A DNA stretch of 64,000 nt from Croceibacterium_B sp963783195 (GCA_963783195.1 CAWAMV010000004.1:1922001-1986000), one strand, 5' to 3'; numbered from the stretch's first letter, positions 51,868 through 62,261 are shown. Numbers and translations are program-made. Notes: generated by a model not told the origin, from the sequence alone.

Positions 51868-52329
51868 ATGCGCTGCCCCTTCTGCGCCCACGACGACAGC
51901 CAGGTTAAGGATTCGCGGCCGACCGAGGACAACACCTCGATTCGCCGCCGCCGCCAGTGCGAAAGTTGCGGGGCCCGCTTCACCACCTTCGAACGCGTGC
52001 AACTGCGCGAGATCACCGTGGTCAAGGCCGGCGGCAAGCGCGAAGCCTTCAACCGCGGCAAGATCGAGCAGTCGGTCGCCCTCGCCTGCCGCAAGCGCGG
52101 CGTGGAGCAGGAACGGATCGACCAGCTCGTCTCGGGCATCCAGCGCCAGGTCGAAACGATGGGCGACGCCGAAATCCCCTCCACCCGCATCGGCGAGATG
52201 GTGATGGACGGCCTGCGCCAGATCGACAGCGTGGCCTACATCCGCTTCGCCAGCGTCTATCGCGACTTCGGCGAGGCGAAGGACTTCGAGGAATTCGCCA
52301 GCAGCGTGCGTGATGTCGGACAGGGTTGA
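51868..52329 (+). CDS. nrdR: transcriptional repressor NrdR
   Basis: The 153-residue product has an N-terminal zinc ribbon (MRCPFCAHDDSQVKDSRPTE... QCESCGARFTTFERV, two C-x2-C pairs) and an ATP-cone domain (VVKAGGKREAFNRGKIEQSV). It represses ribonucleotide reductase genes in response to bound ATP or dATP. Its length is typical. The next gene starts within its last codons (16 bases overlap). Confidence 0.97.
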   Translation: MRCPFCAHDDSQVKDSRPTEDNTSIRRRRQCESCGARFTTFERVQLREITVVKAGGKREAFNRGKIEQSVALACRKRGVEQERIDQLVSGIQRQVETMGDAEIPSTRIGEMVMDGLRQIDSVAYIRFASVYRDFGEAKDFEEFASSVRDVGQG

Positions 52330-53077
52330 ACAACCCGTCATCGTTCTCGTCCGCCCGCAGCTGGGCGAGAACATCGGCAAGGCGGCGCGGGCGATGCTCA
52401 ACTTCGGGCTCGTCGAGATGCGCCTGGTCGAACCGCGCGACGGGTGGCCCAACCCCTCCGCCGGCCCGGCGGCGAGCGGGGCCGACATCGTGCTCGAACG
52501 GGCGCGGGTGTTCGCGACCGTGGCCGAGGCGGTGGCCGACTGCGCCCACGTCTACGCCACCACCGTCCGCAAGCGCGGCGTCACCAAGCCGGTCCTCACG
52601 CCGGAAGAGGCCGCGCGCGAGATCGCCGGCCGCGGCCAGAGCGGTTCGGGCGGGCGCAGCGCTATCCTGTTCGGGCCGGAGCGCTCGGGCCTCGAAACCG
52701 AGGACGTCGCCCTCGCCCGCGCGATCGTGACGGTGCCGATCAATCCCGAATTCGCCTCGCTCAACCTGGCGCAGGCGGTGATCCTGTGTGCCTACGAATG
52801 GTCGAAACACCAGGATCTCGCGCAGCCGACGGCGGAAGAAGAGGCTTTACCGCCCGCCCCGCAGGACGAGCTGGAAGGCCTGATCGGCCATTTCGAGCAG
52901 TTGCTTGAGCCGGCCGGGTACTTCCGCCCGGAAAGCCGCGCCGGGGCGACCCGCCGCACCTTGCGCGGGCTGCTCACCAAGCCGGCATGGAATCACCTGG
53001 AAGTGCGCACCTTACGAGGCGTGCTTTCCGCCTTGGGGAACAAGCGTCGCGTGGCGACGGAAGACCAAATTGACTAA
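52313..53077 (+). CDS. trmJ: TrmJ-like RNA methyltransferase (SPOUT family)
   Basis: The 254-residue product has the SPOUT knot motifs: VRPQLGENIGKAARAMLNFG near 12-30, ILFGPERSGLETED near 120, and INPEFASLNLAQAVILCAYE near 142-160. This matches TrmJ, which 2'-O-methylates position 32 in tRNA anticodon loops. The C-terminal helical region is typical. The ATG at 52313 was chosen; a GTG at 52310 is equivalent. It overlaps the nrdR end. Confidence 0.9.
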   Translation: MSDRVEQPVIVLVRPQLGENIGKAARAMLNFGLVEMRLVEPRDGWPNPSAGPAASGADIVLERARVFATVAEAVADCAHVYATTVRKRGVTKPVLTPEEAAREIAGRGQSGSGGRSAILFGPERSGLETEDVALARAIVTVPINPEFASLNLAQAVILCAYEWSKHQDLAQPTAEEEALPPAPQDELEGLIGHFEQLLEPAGYFRPESRAGATRRTLRGLLTKPAWNHLEVRTLRGVLSALGNKRRVATEDQID

Positions 53078-53135
53078 ATCCGGGCCTCTCGTATAGTTCG
53101 ACTTAAGCGGAAAGGGTCCGCCCGAGGGGATTGCC

Positions 53136-53423
53136 ATGCACACGTTCGCCATTGCTGCCGCCGCAAGCCTGGCGTTCATCGCCGTACCGGCGCTCGCCGC
53201 GGAAGAAGAGCAGGCCCCGGCCGTGGCGGAAGCGCCCGCCAAGCCGGAACCCAAGATCTGCAAGAAGCAGAAGCTGACCGGTTCGCTGACCAAGGTCAGC
53301 AAGATCTGCATGACCAGGACCGAATGGGACAAGGTTCGCGCCCAGACCAAGCAGGCGATCGACGACTACGGGCGCAACAACACGCTCGCGGCCCAGGCCA
53401 AGAATCCCATGGGCGGCAGCTGA
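53136..53423 (+). CDS. small exported protein, C-x5-TGS cysteine-pair family (copy 1)
   Basis: The 95-residue product has a signal peptide (MHTFAIAAAASLAFIAVPAL) and an acidic, Ala/Pro-rich linker. Then comes KICKKQKLTGSLTKVSKICM, with two cysteines 15 residues apart flanking a TGS. The same motif is found in the products at 53655 and 54913. The two cysteines could form a disulfide loop or bind metal. Function unknown. Confidence 0.75.
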   Translation: MHTFAIAAAASLAFIAVPALAAEEEQAPAVAEAPAKPEPKICKKQKLTGSLTKVSKICMTRTEWDKVRAQTKQAIDDYGRNNTLAAQAKNPMGGS

Positions 53424-53654
53424 TCGCCTCCCTGAGCACACGCGACACGCCAGGATGACATTAGACCGACGGAATGCATGGCGCCCGCGTGCGCTTTTGT
53501 TGTCGCGTCTCGCGGCGCGGTGACTGAATAATCCAGTTTTTGGCGGCTTACTGTTTTTTTATTGCGTTGCAGCAAAGTCTCGAAAACAAACTGGTTTTTA
53601 CCTTCACGCCGGGATATTCGCGGCCGTCTTGACCTTTACGATTCAGGAACCGGC

Positions 53655-53912
53655 ATGCGCATTCTCACTCCCCTCGCTGTAGCTGCTTTCGCTCTCGTCT
53701 CCGCAACGAGCTTCGCGGCGCCGACGCCGCCCGTTTCGGACGAGGCCCCAGTTACCGAGGATGCGGCCAAGCCGGCCAAGAAGCCACGCAAGATCTGCCG
53801 CACGGAAACCGCCACCGGCAGCGTGATGGCCAAGCGCAAGTGCTACACGCCCGAACAGCTCAAGGGCCAGCAACGTCAGACCGAGCAGGATCTGCGCAAC
53901 CTCAAGAAGTAA
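53655..53912 (+). CDS. small exported protein, C-x5-TGS cysteine-pair family (copy 2)
   Basis: The 85-residue product starts at ATG 53655 with a signal peptide (MRILTPLAVAAFALVSATSF). The core KICRTETATGSVMAKRKCYT has two cysteines 14 residues apart around TGS, closest to the copy at 54913. The C-terminus (EQLKGQQRQTEQDLRNLKK) is probably helical. The upstream 230 bases are AT-rich for this genome and may hold its promoter. Function unknown. Confidence 0.72.
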   Translation: MRILTPLAVAAFALVSATSFAAPTPPVSDEAPVTEDAAKPAKKPRKICRTETATGSVMAKRKCYTPEQLKGQQRQTEQDLRNLKK

Positions 53913-54126
53913 GCGCCGGCGGCGCCCGGGGAATCCCCGCGGATGCCGCCCGGTTGACTTTCCGTCGTCGAGCGGCCAAAGGCGCCGCTCGCGATTGGCC
54001 CCGCACCCCGGTGAAGCGGCGGCCGCGCATGACTGTTGGTCATGCGGTGCGATGCCGGGTTGAAGCGCTGACCCCATTCCACGGTGGACTGGGGGGTAGC
54101 GACCGCGAATTGAAGGAAACGACGTC

Positions 54127-54741
54127 ATGTCGAAGCGCAAGAGCGCCAAGTACAAACTCGACCGCCGGATGGGTGAAAACATCTGGGGTCGCCCGAATTC
54201 TCCCGTAAACCGCCGCTCCTATGGTCCGGGCCAGCATGGCCAGCGCCGCAAGGGCAAGATGAGCGACTTCGGCCTGCAGCTGCGGGCCAAGCAGAAGCTC
54301 AAGGGCTACTACGGCGACGTCACCGAGAAGCAGTTCAAGGCGACCTACAAGGACGCGGCGAGCATGAAGGGCGACACCGGCCAGAACCTGATCGGCCTGC
54401 TCGAGCAACGCCTCGACATGGTCGTCTACCGCGCCAAGTTCGCGCCGACGATCTTCGCTGCTCGCCAGCTCGTCAGTCACGGCCATATTCGCGTCAACGG
54501 CGTGAAGTGCAACATCGCCAGCCGCCGCATCAAGGTGGGCGACGTGATCGCGCTGGGCGACAAGGCCAAGGAAATGGCCCTGGTCGCTGAAGCGCAGACG
54601 CTGGCGGAGCGCGACATCCCCGACTACGTCGCCGTCGACGGTAGCGACAAGGTCACTTTCAGCCGCGTTCCGACGCTGGACGAAGTGCCCTATCCGGTCA
54701 CGATGGAACCGAACCTGGTCGTCGAGTTCTACTCGCGCTGA
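54127..54741 (+). CDS. rpsD: 30S ribosomal protein S4
   Basis: The 204-residue protein begins assembly of the small subunit body by binding 16S rRNA. It has the S4 N-terminal region (MSKRKSAKYKLDRRMGENIW, GPGQHGQRR) and the S4 RNA-binding domain (RLDMVVYRAKFAPTIFAARQ, LVSHGHIRVNGVKCNIAS). The ribosome site GAAGGAA lies before the ATG. It is monocistronic with a strong terminator, outside the main ribosomal operons as usual in alphaproteobacteria. Confidence 0.98.
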   Translation: MSKRKSAKYKLDRRMGENIWGRPNSPVNRRSYGPGQHGQRRKGKMSDFGLQLRAKQKLKGYYGDVTEKQFKATYKDAASMKGDTGQNLIGLLEQRLDMVVYRAKFAPTIFAARQLVSHGHIRVNGVKCNIASRRIKVGDVIALGDKAKEMALVAEAQTLAERDIPDYVAVDGSDKVTFSRVPTLDEVPYPVTMEPNLVVEFYSR

Positions 54742-54786
54742 CCTTGCCCCGGGCCTGATCCGGGACCCGGTTCACAGACGAACACG

Positions 54787-54816
54787 AAAGGGCGGTCCCG
54801 CGGGGCCGCCCTTTTT
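54787..54816 (+). terminator. intrinsic terminator of rpsD
   Basis: AAAGGGCGG (54787-54795) pairs with CCGCCCTTT (54806-54814), with a ten-base loop and a T-run (five T in all). It lies 46 bases after the rpsD stop. Confidence 0.9.
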
Positions 54817-54912
54817 CGTTCCTGCGGCATTCCCGCATCGTCATGCGGCCATCATGGACTCCCATGCACGTTCGGTGGCAATCTTCGGCCGCAATTTGCA
54901 GGGGCAACCGGC

Positions 54913-55248
54913 ATGAAGCAGGTCTTTCAGCGCGCGGCCATACTGGCATTGCCCCTCCTGGCCCTCCCGGCAGCACCGCTGGCGGGTGCCGAACCGGAAG
55001 AGGAAGCGACTTCCCCCGGATCTGACGAGCAGGGCGATCCGATCGTTGTCGACGGCGAGCTGTCGAGAAAGCAGAAGAAGGTCTGCATGAGCGAGACGGC
55101 CACGGGCAGCATCATGTCGCGCCGGGTCTGCTACACGGTCGCGCAACTGGAAGAGCGCAAGCGGATCGCGGAATACGTCAAGGACGAGCTCGGTAAGAAG
55201 CAGGCGCGCGATCGCCAAGTCGCCGAAGAGATGCGGTCCCGCCAGTAA
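54913..55248 (+). CDS. small exported protein, C-x5-TGS cysteine-pair family (copy 3)
   Basis: The 111-residue product has a signal peptide (MKQVFQRAAILALPLLALPA, AxA at AGA-EP), an acidic linker, and the core KVCMSETATGSIMSRRVCYT, with cysteines 14 residues apart around TGS. The C-terminal part is charged and probably helical (AEYVKDELGKKQARDRQVAE). It is the third member within 1.8 kb, separated from the others by rpsD. Function unknown. Confidence 0.75.
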   Translation: MKQVFQRAAILALPLLALPAAPLAGAEPEEEATSPGSDEQGDPIVVDGELSRKQKKVCMSETATGSIMSRRVCYTVAQLEERKRIAEYVKDELGKKQARDRQVAEEMRSRQ

Positions 55249-55251
55249 GGC

Positions 55252-55280
55252 GGCCGGCGGAGCCGAAGCCCCCGCCGGCC
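55252..55280. terminator. hairpin between two convergent genes, possible bidirectional terminator
   Basis: GGCCGGCGG (55252-55260) and CCGCCGGCC (55272-55280) form a nine-base stem between the stops of the convergent small-protein and peptidase genes. No T-run is visible. Confidence 0.45.
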
Positions 55281-55289
55281 CGTCGTCCG

Positions 55290-57275
55290 CTACAGACCCA
55301 TGCCCTTGCGCAGCGTGCGCTCCGCCGCCGCGAGCATCTGCGCGCGTGCATCGGCGTCGTCGAGCTGGTGGGCGAGGCCCTTGAACTCGATGTACTCGAC
55401 CTGTTTGCCCGCGCTCTTCAGCCGGCTTTCCATCAGGCGCGATTCCTGCACGCGCACGTTGGTGTCGGTGTCGCCGTGGACCAGCAGCACCGGCGCCTTG
55501 AAGCGGTCGGCGTAGTTCGCAGGTGAGCCTTCCTGAACATGCGGCCCCTGCCCGATCGAGGCGTCAAGCACACGGAAATCGTAATCGTTCATCGATTCCG
55601 ACCGAAGCGTCTCGAGATCGGTTACCGGCGCCACCGCGACGATCGCCTTGTAAAGGTCGGGGTCGAGAACCGCCGACTGCAGCGCCGCGTACCCGCCGTA
55701 GGACCAGCCCACGATGCCCAGCTTGTTGGGCGAAGTGATGCCCTGCGCAATCAGCCAGCGGCCCGCGTCGTTCACGTCGCCGATGGCGGTCTTCCACGAC
55801 TTGAACCCGTTCTGCTGAAACCAGTCCGAACCGTACCCCGCCGAACCGCGGAAGTTGGGCTGCAGCACGGCAAAGCCGCGCGCGGCGAAATACTGCGAGA
55901 GCCAGTCGAAGCCCCACTCGTCGCGCGAGCCCGGTCCGCCGTGCGGCATGACGATCGCCGGCAGGTTCTTGCCGTCGCTGCCCGGCGGCAGGGTCAGGTA
56001 GCCGGGGATCATCGTGCCGTCGGCGGCCGGGAAGCGGACCGGCTTCATCTGGGCGAGCTTCACGCCGGCGAGTTCGGGCCGCATCGGCAGGAGTTGCCCG
56101 AGCTGCTTGGTGGCCTTGTCGTAGACGTAGTAGTCGCCCGGGACCGTGTCGCTGCCGGCAAAGACCAACAGCTTCTGCTCGTCGTCGCTCGACCCCACGA
56201 TGCTGATCGACATTCCACCGCCCAGCGCCTTGGCGAGCCCGGCCGCCAGGTCCTTGAGCTCGGGATCGAAGTATTCCGCGTAGCGCTTCTCGGTCGCGTA
56301 ACTGGCGCCGATGACGCGGCGGTCGCGGCCGAGCGTGATGATGCCGTCGACATCGACGTCGTCGCGGCCCAGCACCAGCTTCTTGGCGCCGCTGCCGTCG
56401 AGCGCCATCGTGTAAAGCGCCGTCTTCCCCGTGTCGTTCTCGAACCCGTAGGCCACATTGGCCGCGCCATCGACCGCCACCGGGTAGAAGCCGACGAACT
56501 GGAGGTTCTCGTTGCGGCCGGAACTCAACGGCTTCCACCCTCCGCCGTCCGCCGGGCGATAGAGGAAGTTGTACTCGTTGCGGCCGTAGTTGCCCTGCGA
56601 ATTGGTCGGCTGCGTCATCATGATCCGCACGTTGCCGTGGCCGTCGCTGATGTAATCGAGCGCGGTCTCGCGCGGGCTCTCGACCTGCCGGCGGTGGTTG
56701 TTCGACAGGTCGACCCGTTCGACGGCCAGGCCGCTCGCCGAACTGCCCGTGAGGTTGCCCGAGCGCGCTTCGGGCGCGACCCAGCGGCTCATCAGGATGG
56801 AGCTCGGTTCACCTTCGATGTTGTAATCAACCACGCCGCCGCTGGAGCCGCTGAAGTAGAGCGCCGTGCTGGCCTGTTTGGCCGTAAGCTGTTCCATCTT
56901 CTTGCCATCGGCCGAAATCGAATACAGCCGCGCCGAACCCTGCACCATGCGGTTGCTGCCCTCGACCTTCGCGATCTGGCAGATCACCCGGTCTTCCAGC
57001 ACGAAGAAGCACCAGCGGATCTTGTCTTCGCCCCCTTCCGAGCCAAGGATCGGAGTGGAGACCGCAGTGTTCATGTCGATCACTACCGCCGCTTCGCCGC
57101 CGCTCGGACGAGGCGAGACGATGACGACCTTGTCGCCTTCGGGCGACATCGAGATATCGCGCACGAAGGAACGCGCGCCGAACTTGGCGGCATCTTCCTC
57201 GGCAGTGGCGGCGTGAGCAGCCGCCGGCACGAGCATGGCGAGCAGCGGCAGCGCCGCGATGGACTTAAATTTCAT
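55290..57275 (-). CDS. S9-family (prolyl oligopeptidase-type) peptidase, exported
   Basis: The 661-residue product has a signal peptide (MKFKSIAALPLLAMLVPAAA, AxA at AHA-AT). A beta-propeller-like region (about 40-380) is followed by an alpha/beta hydrolase domain. The catalytic serine is in GWSYGGYAAL at about 525, the aspartate in LLVHGDTDTNV near 610 and the histidine in FKGLAHQLDD near 643. It resembles secreted dipeptidyl/acylaminoacyl peptidases. The ATG at 57275 was chosen over 57326, which would add 17 residues before the signal peptide. Confidence 0.93.
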   Translation of the reverse strand: MKFKSIAALPLLAMLVPAAAHAATAEEDAAKFGARSFVRDISMSPEGDKVVIVSPRPSGGEAAVVIDMNTAVSTPILGSEGGEDKIRWCFFVLEDRVICQIAKVEGSNRMVQGSARLYSISADGKKMEQLTAKQASTALYFSGSSGGVVDYNIEGEPSSILMSRWVAPEARSGNLTGSSASGLAVERVDLSNNHRRQVESPRETALDYISDGHGNVRIMMTQPTNSQGNYGRNEYNFLYRPADGGGWKPLSSGRNENLQFVGFYPVAVDGAANVAYGFENDTGKTALYTMALDGSGAKKLVLGRDDVDVDGIITLGRDRRVIGASYATEKRYAEYFDPELKDLAAGLAKALGGGMSISIVGSSDDEQKLLVFAGSDTVPGDYYVYDKATKQLGQLLPMRPELAGVKLAQMKPVRFPAADGTMIPGYLTLPPGSDGKNLPAIVMPHGGPGSRDEWGFDWLSQYFAARGFAVLQPNFRGSAGYGSDWFQQNGFKSWKTAIGDVNDAGRWLIAQGITSPNKLGIVGWSYGGYAALQSAVLDPDLYKAIVAVAPVTDLETLRSESMNDYDFRVLDASIGQGPHVQEGSPANYADRFKAPVLLVHGDTDTNVRVQESRLMESRLKSAGKQVEYIEFKGLAHQLDDADARAQMLAAAERTLRKGMGL

Positions 57276-57329
57276 TGATCGACCCCTTTGGTATCCCGGT
57301 CTCATCTGAAACCGCGAAGGGACCAAAAA

Positions 57330-58457
57330 TCAATCGCTTTTAAGATAGGCGGCGCGAAATTGATCCGCGAATGTGGCGAATTGGCCCTGCCCGATCGCGT
57401 CCCGCATGGCTTGCATCAACTGTTGGTAGAACGTCAGGTTGTGCTCGGTCAGCAGCATGGCGCCGAGCATTTCGCCCGCCTTGACCAGGTGGTGCAGGTA
57501 AGCCCGCGAGTAATCCGCGCACGCCGGGCACGGGCAGCGCTCGTCGAGCGGGGCGGTGTCCTCCGTATGGCGGGCGTTGCGCAGGTTGAGGGGCCCGTCC
57601 CACGTGAAAGCCTGGCCATTGCGCCCCGACCGGGTCGGCAGCACGCAGTCGAACATGTCCACCCCGCGCTCCACTGCACCGACGAGGTCGTCGGGCTTGC
57701 CTACGCCCATGAGGTAGCGCGGCGCGCTTTCAGGCAGCATTTGGGGCGCGAAGTCGAGCGTGGTGAACATCGCTTGCTGCCCCTCGCCCACCGCCAGCCC
57801 GCCGATGGCGAAGCCGTCGAAGCCGATCTCGGTCAGCTTCTGCGCCGAGATGCGCCGCAGGTCCGCGTCGAGCGCGCCCTGCTGGATCCCGAACAGCGCG
57901 GCACTTTCCGCGTGTTCACCGCCCGCGTCGAAGGCTTCGCGGCTACGCTTCGCCCAGCGCATGGACAGCTCCATGCTGGCGGCGATCTCGTCGCGCGGCC
58001 GGTCGGCGCGCGGGCACTCGTCGAACGCCATGACGATGTCGGAGCCGAGCAGGCGCTGGATTTCCATCGAGCGTTCCGGCGTCAGCATGTGCTTGCTGCC
58101 GTCGATATGGCTGCGGAACTCGACGCCTTCCTCGGTCAGCTTGCGCAATTCGCTGAGGCTCATCACCTGGTAGCCGCCGCTGTCGGTCAGGATGGGGCGC
58201 GGCCAGTTCATGAAGCGATGCAAGCCGCCCAGCTTCGCCACGCGCTCCGCGCCGGGGCGCAGCATGAGGTGGTAGGTATTGCCGAGGATGATGTCGGCGC
58301 CCGTCGCCCGCACCGCTTCGGGCTTCATCGCCTTGACGGTCGCCCCGGTGCCGACAGGCATGAAGGCCGGCGTGCGGATGTCGCCGCGCTGCATCGCGAT
58401 GCGCCCGGTACGCGCCCGGCCGTCGTTCGCATCAATGGTGAACTTGAAGCGGGTCAT
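57330..58457 (-). CDS. tgt: queuine tRNA-ribosyltransferase (tRNA-guanine transglycosylase)
   Basis: The 375-residue enzyme exchanges guanine 34 for preQ1 in GUN-anticodon tRNAs (Asp, Asn, His, Tyr). The substrate-binding region LTDSGGYQVMSLS is near 92 and the catalytic aspartate lies in the DMFDCVLPTR part near 268. The zinc site is CPCPACADYSRAYLHHL near 305. queA, the next step of the queuosine pathway, lies 2.8 kb upstream on the same strand, with three other genes between. Confidence 0.97.
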   Translation of the reverse strand: MTRFKFTIDANDGRARTGRIAMQRGDIRTPAFMPVGTGATVKAMKPEAVRATGADIILGNTYHLMLRPGAERVAKLGGLHRFMNWPRPILTDSGGYQVMSLSELRKLTEEGVEFRSHIDGSKHMLTPERSMEIQRLLGSDIVMAFDECPRADRPRDEIAASMELSMRWAKRSREAFDAGGEHAESAALFGIQQGALDADLRRISAQKLTEIGFDGFAIGGLAVGEGQQAMFTTLDFAPQMLPESAPRYLMGVGKPDDLVGAVERGVDMFDCVLPTRSGRNGQAFTWDGPLNLRNARHTEDTAPLDERCPCPACADYSRAYLHHLVKAGEMLGAMLLTEHNLTFYQQLMQAMRDAIGQGQFATFADQFRAAYLKSD

Positions 58458-58465
58458 CTGCGCCG

Positions 58466-59425
58466 TCAGAAGCCGTAAACCAGGGTGAAGCGGCTCAGCG
58501 TGTCGGTCGAAACCGCGCCGGGCGGCGGGCTGCTGTCGTATTCGACGGTGTACGACAGCCGCGTCGAAAGGCGATCGCTCACCTTGGCGTTGAGCGCCGT
58601 GACGAGGTTGAGCGTGGTGTTCTTGGCGCCGAATATCACTGTCGCCTGCCCGCCTGCGTCAGCCACCATGTTGGCATCCTGGCTCAGGGTGAGCCGGTCG
58701 GTGATCTCCCAGTCGGCATCGACGGCGAACAGCGCGGCCAGTTCGTCCTCGCTGCCCCCGCCGATGAACTCGGTGTGGCGGAAGGCGGGGCCGCCCTTCA
58801 CCGCCACTTTCAGGCCGGCTTCGTCGACGAGCTTGTAACCGAGCCCGCCCGAGACCGCATAGCGACCGGAAAAGCCCTGGAACCGGTCGCGCTCGTATTG
58901 CCCCAGGCCATAGGCGAACAGGCGCCCGCCGATCTGGTAGCGTGGTTCGTAGGCAGCAAAGACCTGCTCGCGCGTGGTGACCCCGTTGCTACGCTGGTAG
59001 TCGGCGCGGGCGGTCAGCTTGTGGCTCCAGTCGATCCCCTCGCGGGTCAGGCCTAGCGCGAGTGAGAGGCCGGTGTTGTCGCTGTTGCCAGTGGCCCTGA
59101 AGGCGCCGATCTCGCCCTTGCCCGTCCAGCGCTGGAACAGGCCCGCCTGGCGGATCGCCTCACGCTCGGCTTCCTTGCTTGCCGCCAACGCCTTCGTCTG
59201 GCCGGTCTGAAAGTCCTGCCAGATCGCGTTGATCTCTGCCGCGTCTGCAGGGTTGGTTTCGCGGGCGAGATCGATGACCGTCTTGACCTGCTTTTCGTCG
59301 CCCCTGGCAATCGCCGCATCGATCATTGCCCGAACCGGATCGGGAATGGCCGCGTGGGCCGGCACGGCGTTCAGCGTGAACAGCGTGCTGAACAGAGTGG
59401 TGAACAGGGCAATCGAGCGCTTCAT
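58466..59425 (-). CDS. DUF481 outer-membrane-type protein
   Basis: The 319-residue product has a signal peptide (FTTLFSTLFTLNAVPAHA) and an N-terminal helical part (PDPVRAMIDAAIARGDEKQV). A C-terminal beta-rich region (about 105-319) with alternating aromatic residues ends in phenylalanine (TLSRFTLVYGF), as in the salt-stress-associated DUF481/YdiY family. It is probably a beta-barrel in the outer membrane. The tgt start lies eight bases after its stop; cotranscription with the upstream ABC exporter is likely. Confidence 0.88.
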   Translation of the reverse strand: MKRSIALFTTLFSTLFTLNAVPAHAAIPDPVRAMIDAAIARGDEKQVKTVIDLARETNPADAAEINAIWQDFQTGQTKALAASKEAEREAIRQAGLFQRWTGKGEIGAFRATGNSDNTGLSLALGLTREGIDWSHKLTARADYQRSNGVTTREQVFAAYEPRYQIGGRLFAYGLGQYERDRFQGFSGRYAVSGGLGYKLVDEAGLKVAVKGGPAFRHTEFIGGGSEDELAALFAVDADWEITDRLTLSQDANMVADAGGQATVIFGAKNTTLNLVTALNAKVSDRLSTRLSYTVEYDSSPPPGAVSTDTLSRFTLVYGF

Positions 59426-59443
59426 TCGCGCGTCGCTAGCGCC

Positions 59444-60207
59444 TCAGTCGCGCAATCTCCACCCCGAGTGGAAGATCCAGGCGATGATCGCGATGCACAG
59501 CGCGACGAACCCCATCGTCATGCCGAAGGCCAAGGCGATCGGCACGTCCGAATTGCCCGTAAACGTCCACCGCAAGCCGTTGATAAGATAGAAGATCGGA
59601 TTGAAATGAGTGACCGTGCGCCACGGTTCGCTGAGCACCTCGACAGAGTAGAAGGTGCCGCCGAGGAATGTCAGCGGAGTGAGTATGATCAGCGGCACGA
59701 TCTGCAGCTTCTCGAATCCGTCCGCCCAAATCCCGAGGATGAAACCGAACAGGGAAAACGCCGCCGCGACAAGTACGATATAGCCCACCGCGAGGACCGG
59801 GTGGGCAATCGAGTAGTCGACGAACAGCCGCGCCGTCAGCATGATGATCCCCGAAATTATCAAGGACTTGAGCGCCGCTGCTCCCACGAATCCGAGCAGC
59901 GTCTCGACCACCCCGACAGGCGCGCTGAGCAGCTCGTATATCGCGCCTGTGAAGCGTGGCATGTAGATGCCGAAGCTGGAATTAGAGGTGCTCTCGCTGA
60001 GCAGCGTCAGCATCAACAGCCCCGGCACGATGAACGCGCCGTAGGAAGCGCCGCCGAACTGCGCCGCGTCCATCTGCTTGCCGATCGCCGCGCCGAATAC
60101 GACGATGTAAAGCGAGGTCGTCAGCACCGGCGACAGGATCGACCCGAAGGCGGTGCGGAAGAAGCGCGACAGCTCGTTGCGCAGGATGGCGATGGCACCG
60201 CGCCAGT

Positions 60208-60211
<4 letters not shown>
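59444..60211 (-). CDS. ABC-2 type transporter permease
   Basis: The 255-residue product has six membrane segments and the ABC-2 family pattern: ILRNELSRFFRTAFGSILSP at the N-terminus, the central GLLMLTLLSESTSNSSFGIY, and TPLTFLGGTFYSVEVLSEPW near 185. It resembles YadH. It overlaps the ATPase stop by four bases (ATGA) and forms an exporter with it. The substrate (lipid, polysaccharide or drug) is not predictable. Confidence 0.93.
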
Positions 60212-61170
<959 letters not shown>

Positions 61171-61220
61171 TCGTGCCGCAAGATGGCGGTCGGCGGCGCG
61201 AAAGCAAGCCCGGGCGGGCG

Positions 61221-62249
61221 TCACGGGATCAGCAGCGAACTGTCGCCATAGCTGTAGAAGCGATATTCTTCTGCAATCGCATGGGCATAGACCGCCTGCA
61301 TGGTTTCCAGCCCCATGAGCGCGCTGACCAGCATGAAGAGGGTCGACCTGGGCAGGTGGAAATTGGTCATCAGTCCGTCGATTGCGCGAAAGCGGTATCC
61401 GGGGGTGATGAAAATGGCCGTGTCCCCCTCGAACGGGCGGATGATTCCGTCCTCGCCGGTGGCACTTTCGAGTAAGCGGAGGCTCGTGGTGCCGACCGAT
61501 ATCAGCCGCCCGCCCGCCGCGCGCGCCGCGTTGAGCCGGTCGGCCGTCGCAGCGTCGATCCGGCCCCATTCGCTATGCATGGCATGGTCGGCGGTGTCCT
61601 CGACCTTGACCGGCAGGAAAGTGCCCGCGCCGACGTGAAGCGTCAGGGTTTCGCGTTCGATCCCCGCGGCATCGAGGGCTGCGATGAGTCCGGGCGTGAA
61701 ATGCAGTGCGGCCGTGGGAGCAGCGACAGCGCCGTCGCGCTCGGCGAACATGGTCTGATAGTCGCTGCGGTCGGCCTCGTCTGTCGGTCGCTTACCCGCG
61801 ATGTAGGGTGGCAGGGGCATGGTGCCTGCCCGCTCGAGCAGGAGCTCGACCGGCTCATCACCATGGAAAACGAGCACGAAGCTGCCATCCGGCAGGCGCT
61901 CCTCGGCCGATGCGCTGACGCCCTGTGCAAACTCGACGACCTCTCCGGCTCGGAGGCGCTTCGCGTTACGCACGAAGGCCTGCCAACGCCGCAAGTCGAT
62001 GCGCTTGTGGAGGGTCGCCCCGATCTTTGCTTCGCCGCGGCGGCCCTCCAGCTGCGCAGGGATGACGCGAGTGTCGTTGAAGACGAGGACGTCGCCCTTG
62101 CGCAGCACTTGCGGCAGGTCGCGCACGATGCTGTCCGCGAACGGTGCGGCGCCCTCCGCCACGAGGAGCCGCGCAGCGTCGCGGGGACGCACCGGGCGCA
62201 GCGCGATGCGCTCCGGCGGGAGCTCGAAATCGAACTGGTCAACGCGCAT
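61221..62249 (-). CDS. queA: S-adenosylmethionine:tRNA ribosyltransferase-isomerase
   Basis: The 342-residue enzyme transfers the ribosyl part of SAM to preQ1 in tRNA to form epoxyqueuosine. Conserved stretches are VDQFDFELPPERIALRPV at the start, DVLVFNDTRVIPAQLEGR near 53, VAAPTAALHFTP near 170, TLHVGAGTFLPVKVED near 195 and NFHLPRSTLFMLVSA near 295. The start is ATG 62249, 12 bases after the cyclophilin gene. It belongs to the coaD-ppi-queA-ABC string. Confidence 0.97.
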   Translation of the reverse strand: MRVDQFDFELPPERIALRPVRPRDAARLLVAEGAAPFADSIVRDLPQVLRKGDVLVFNDTRVIPAQLEGRRGEAKIGATLHKRIDLRRWQAFVRNAKRLRAGEVVEFAQGVSASAEERLPDGSFVLVFHGDEPVELLLERAGTMPLPPYIAGKRPTDEADRSDYQTMFAERDGAVAAPTAALHFTPGLIAALDAAGIERETLTLHVGAGTFLPVKVEDTADHAMHSEWGRIDAATADRLNAARAAGGRLISVGTTSLRLLESATGEDGIIRPFEGDTAIFITPGYRFRAIDGLMTNFHLPRSTLFMLVSALMGLETMQAVYAHAIAEEYRFYSYGDSSLLIP

Positions 62250-62261
62250 GGCGCGCCGGGA

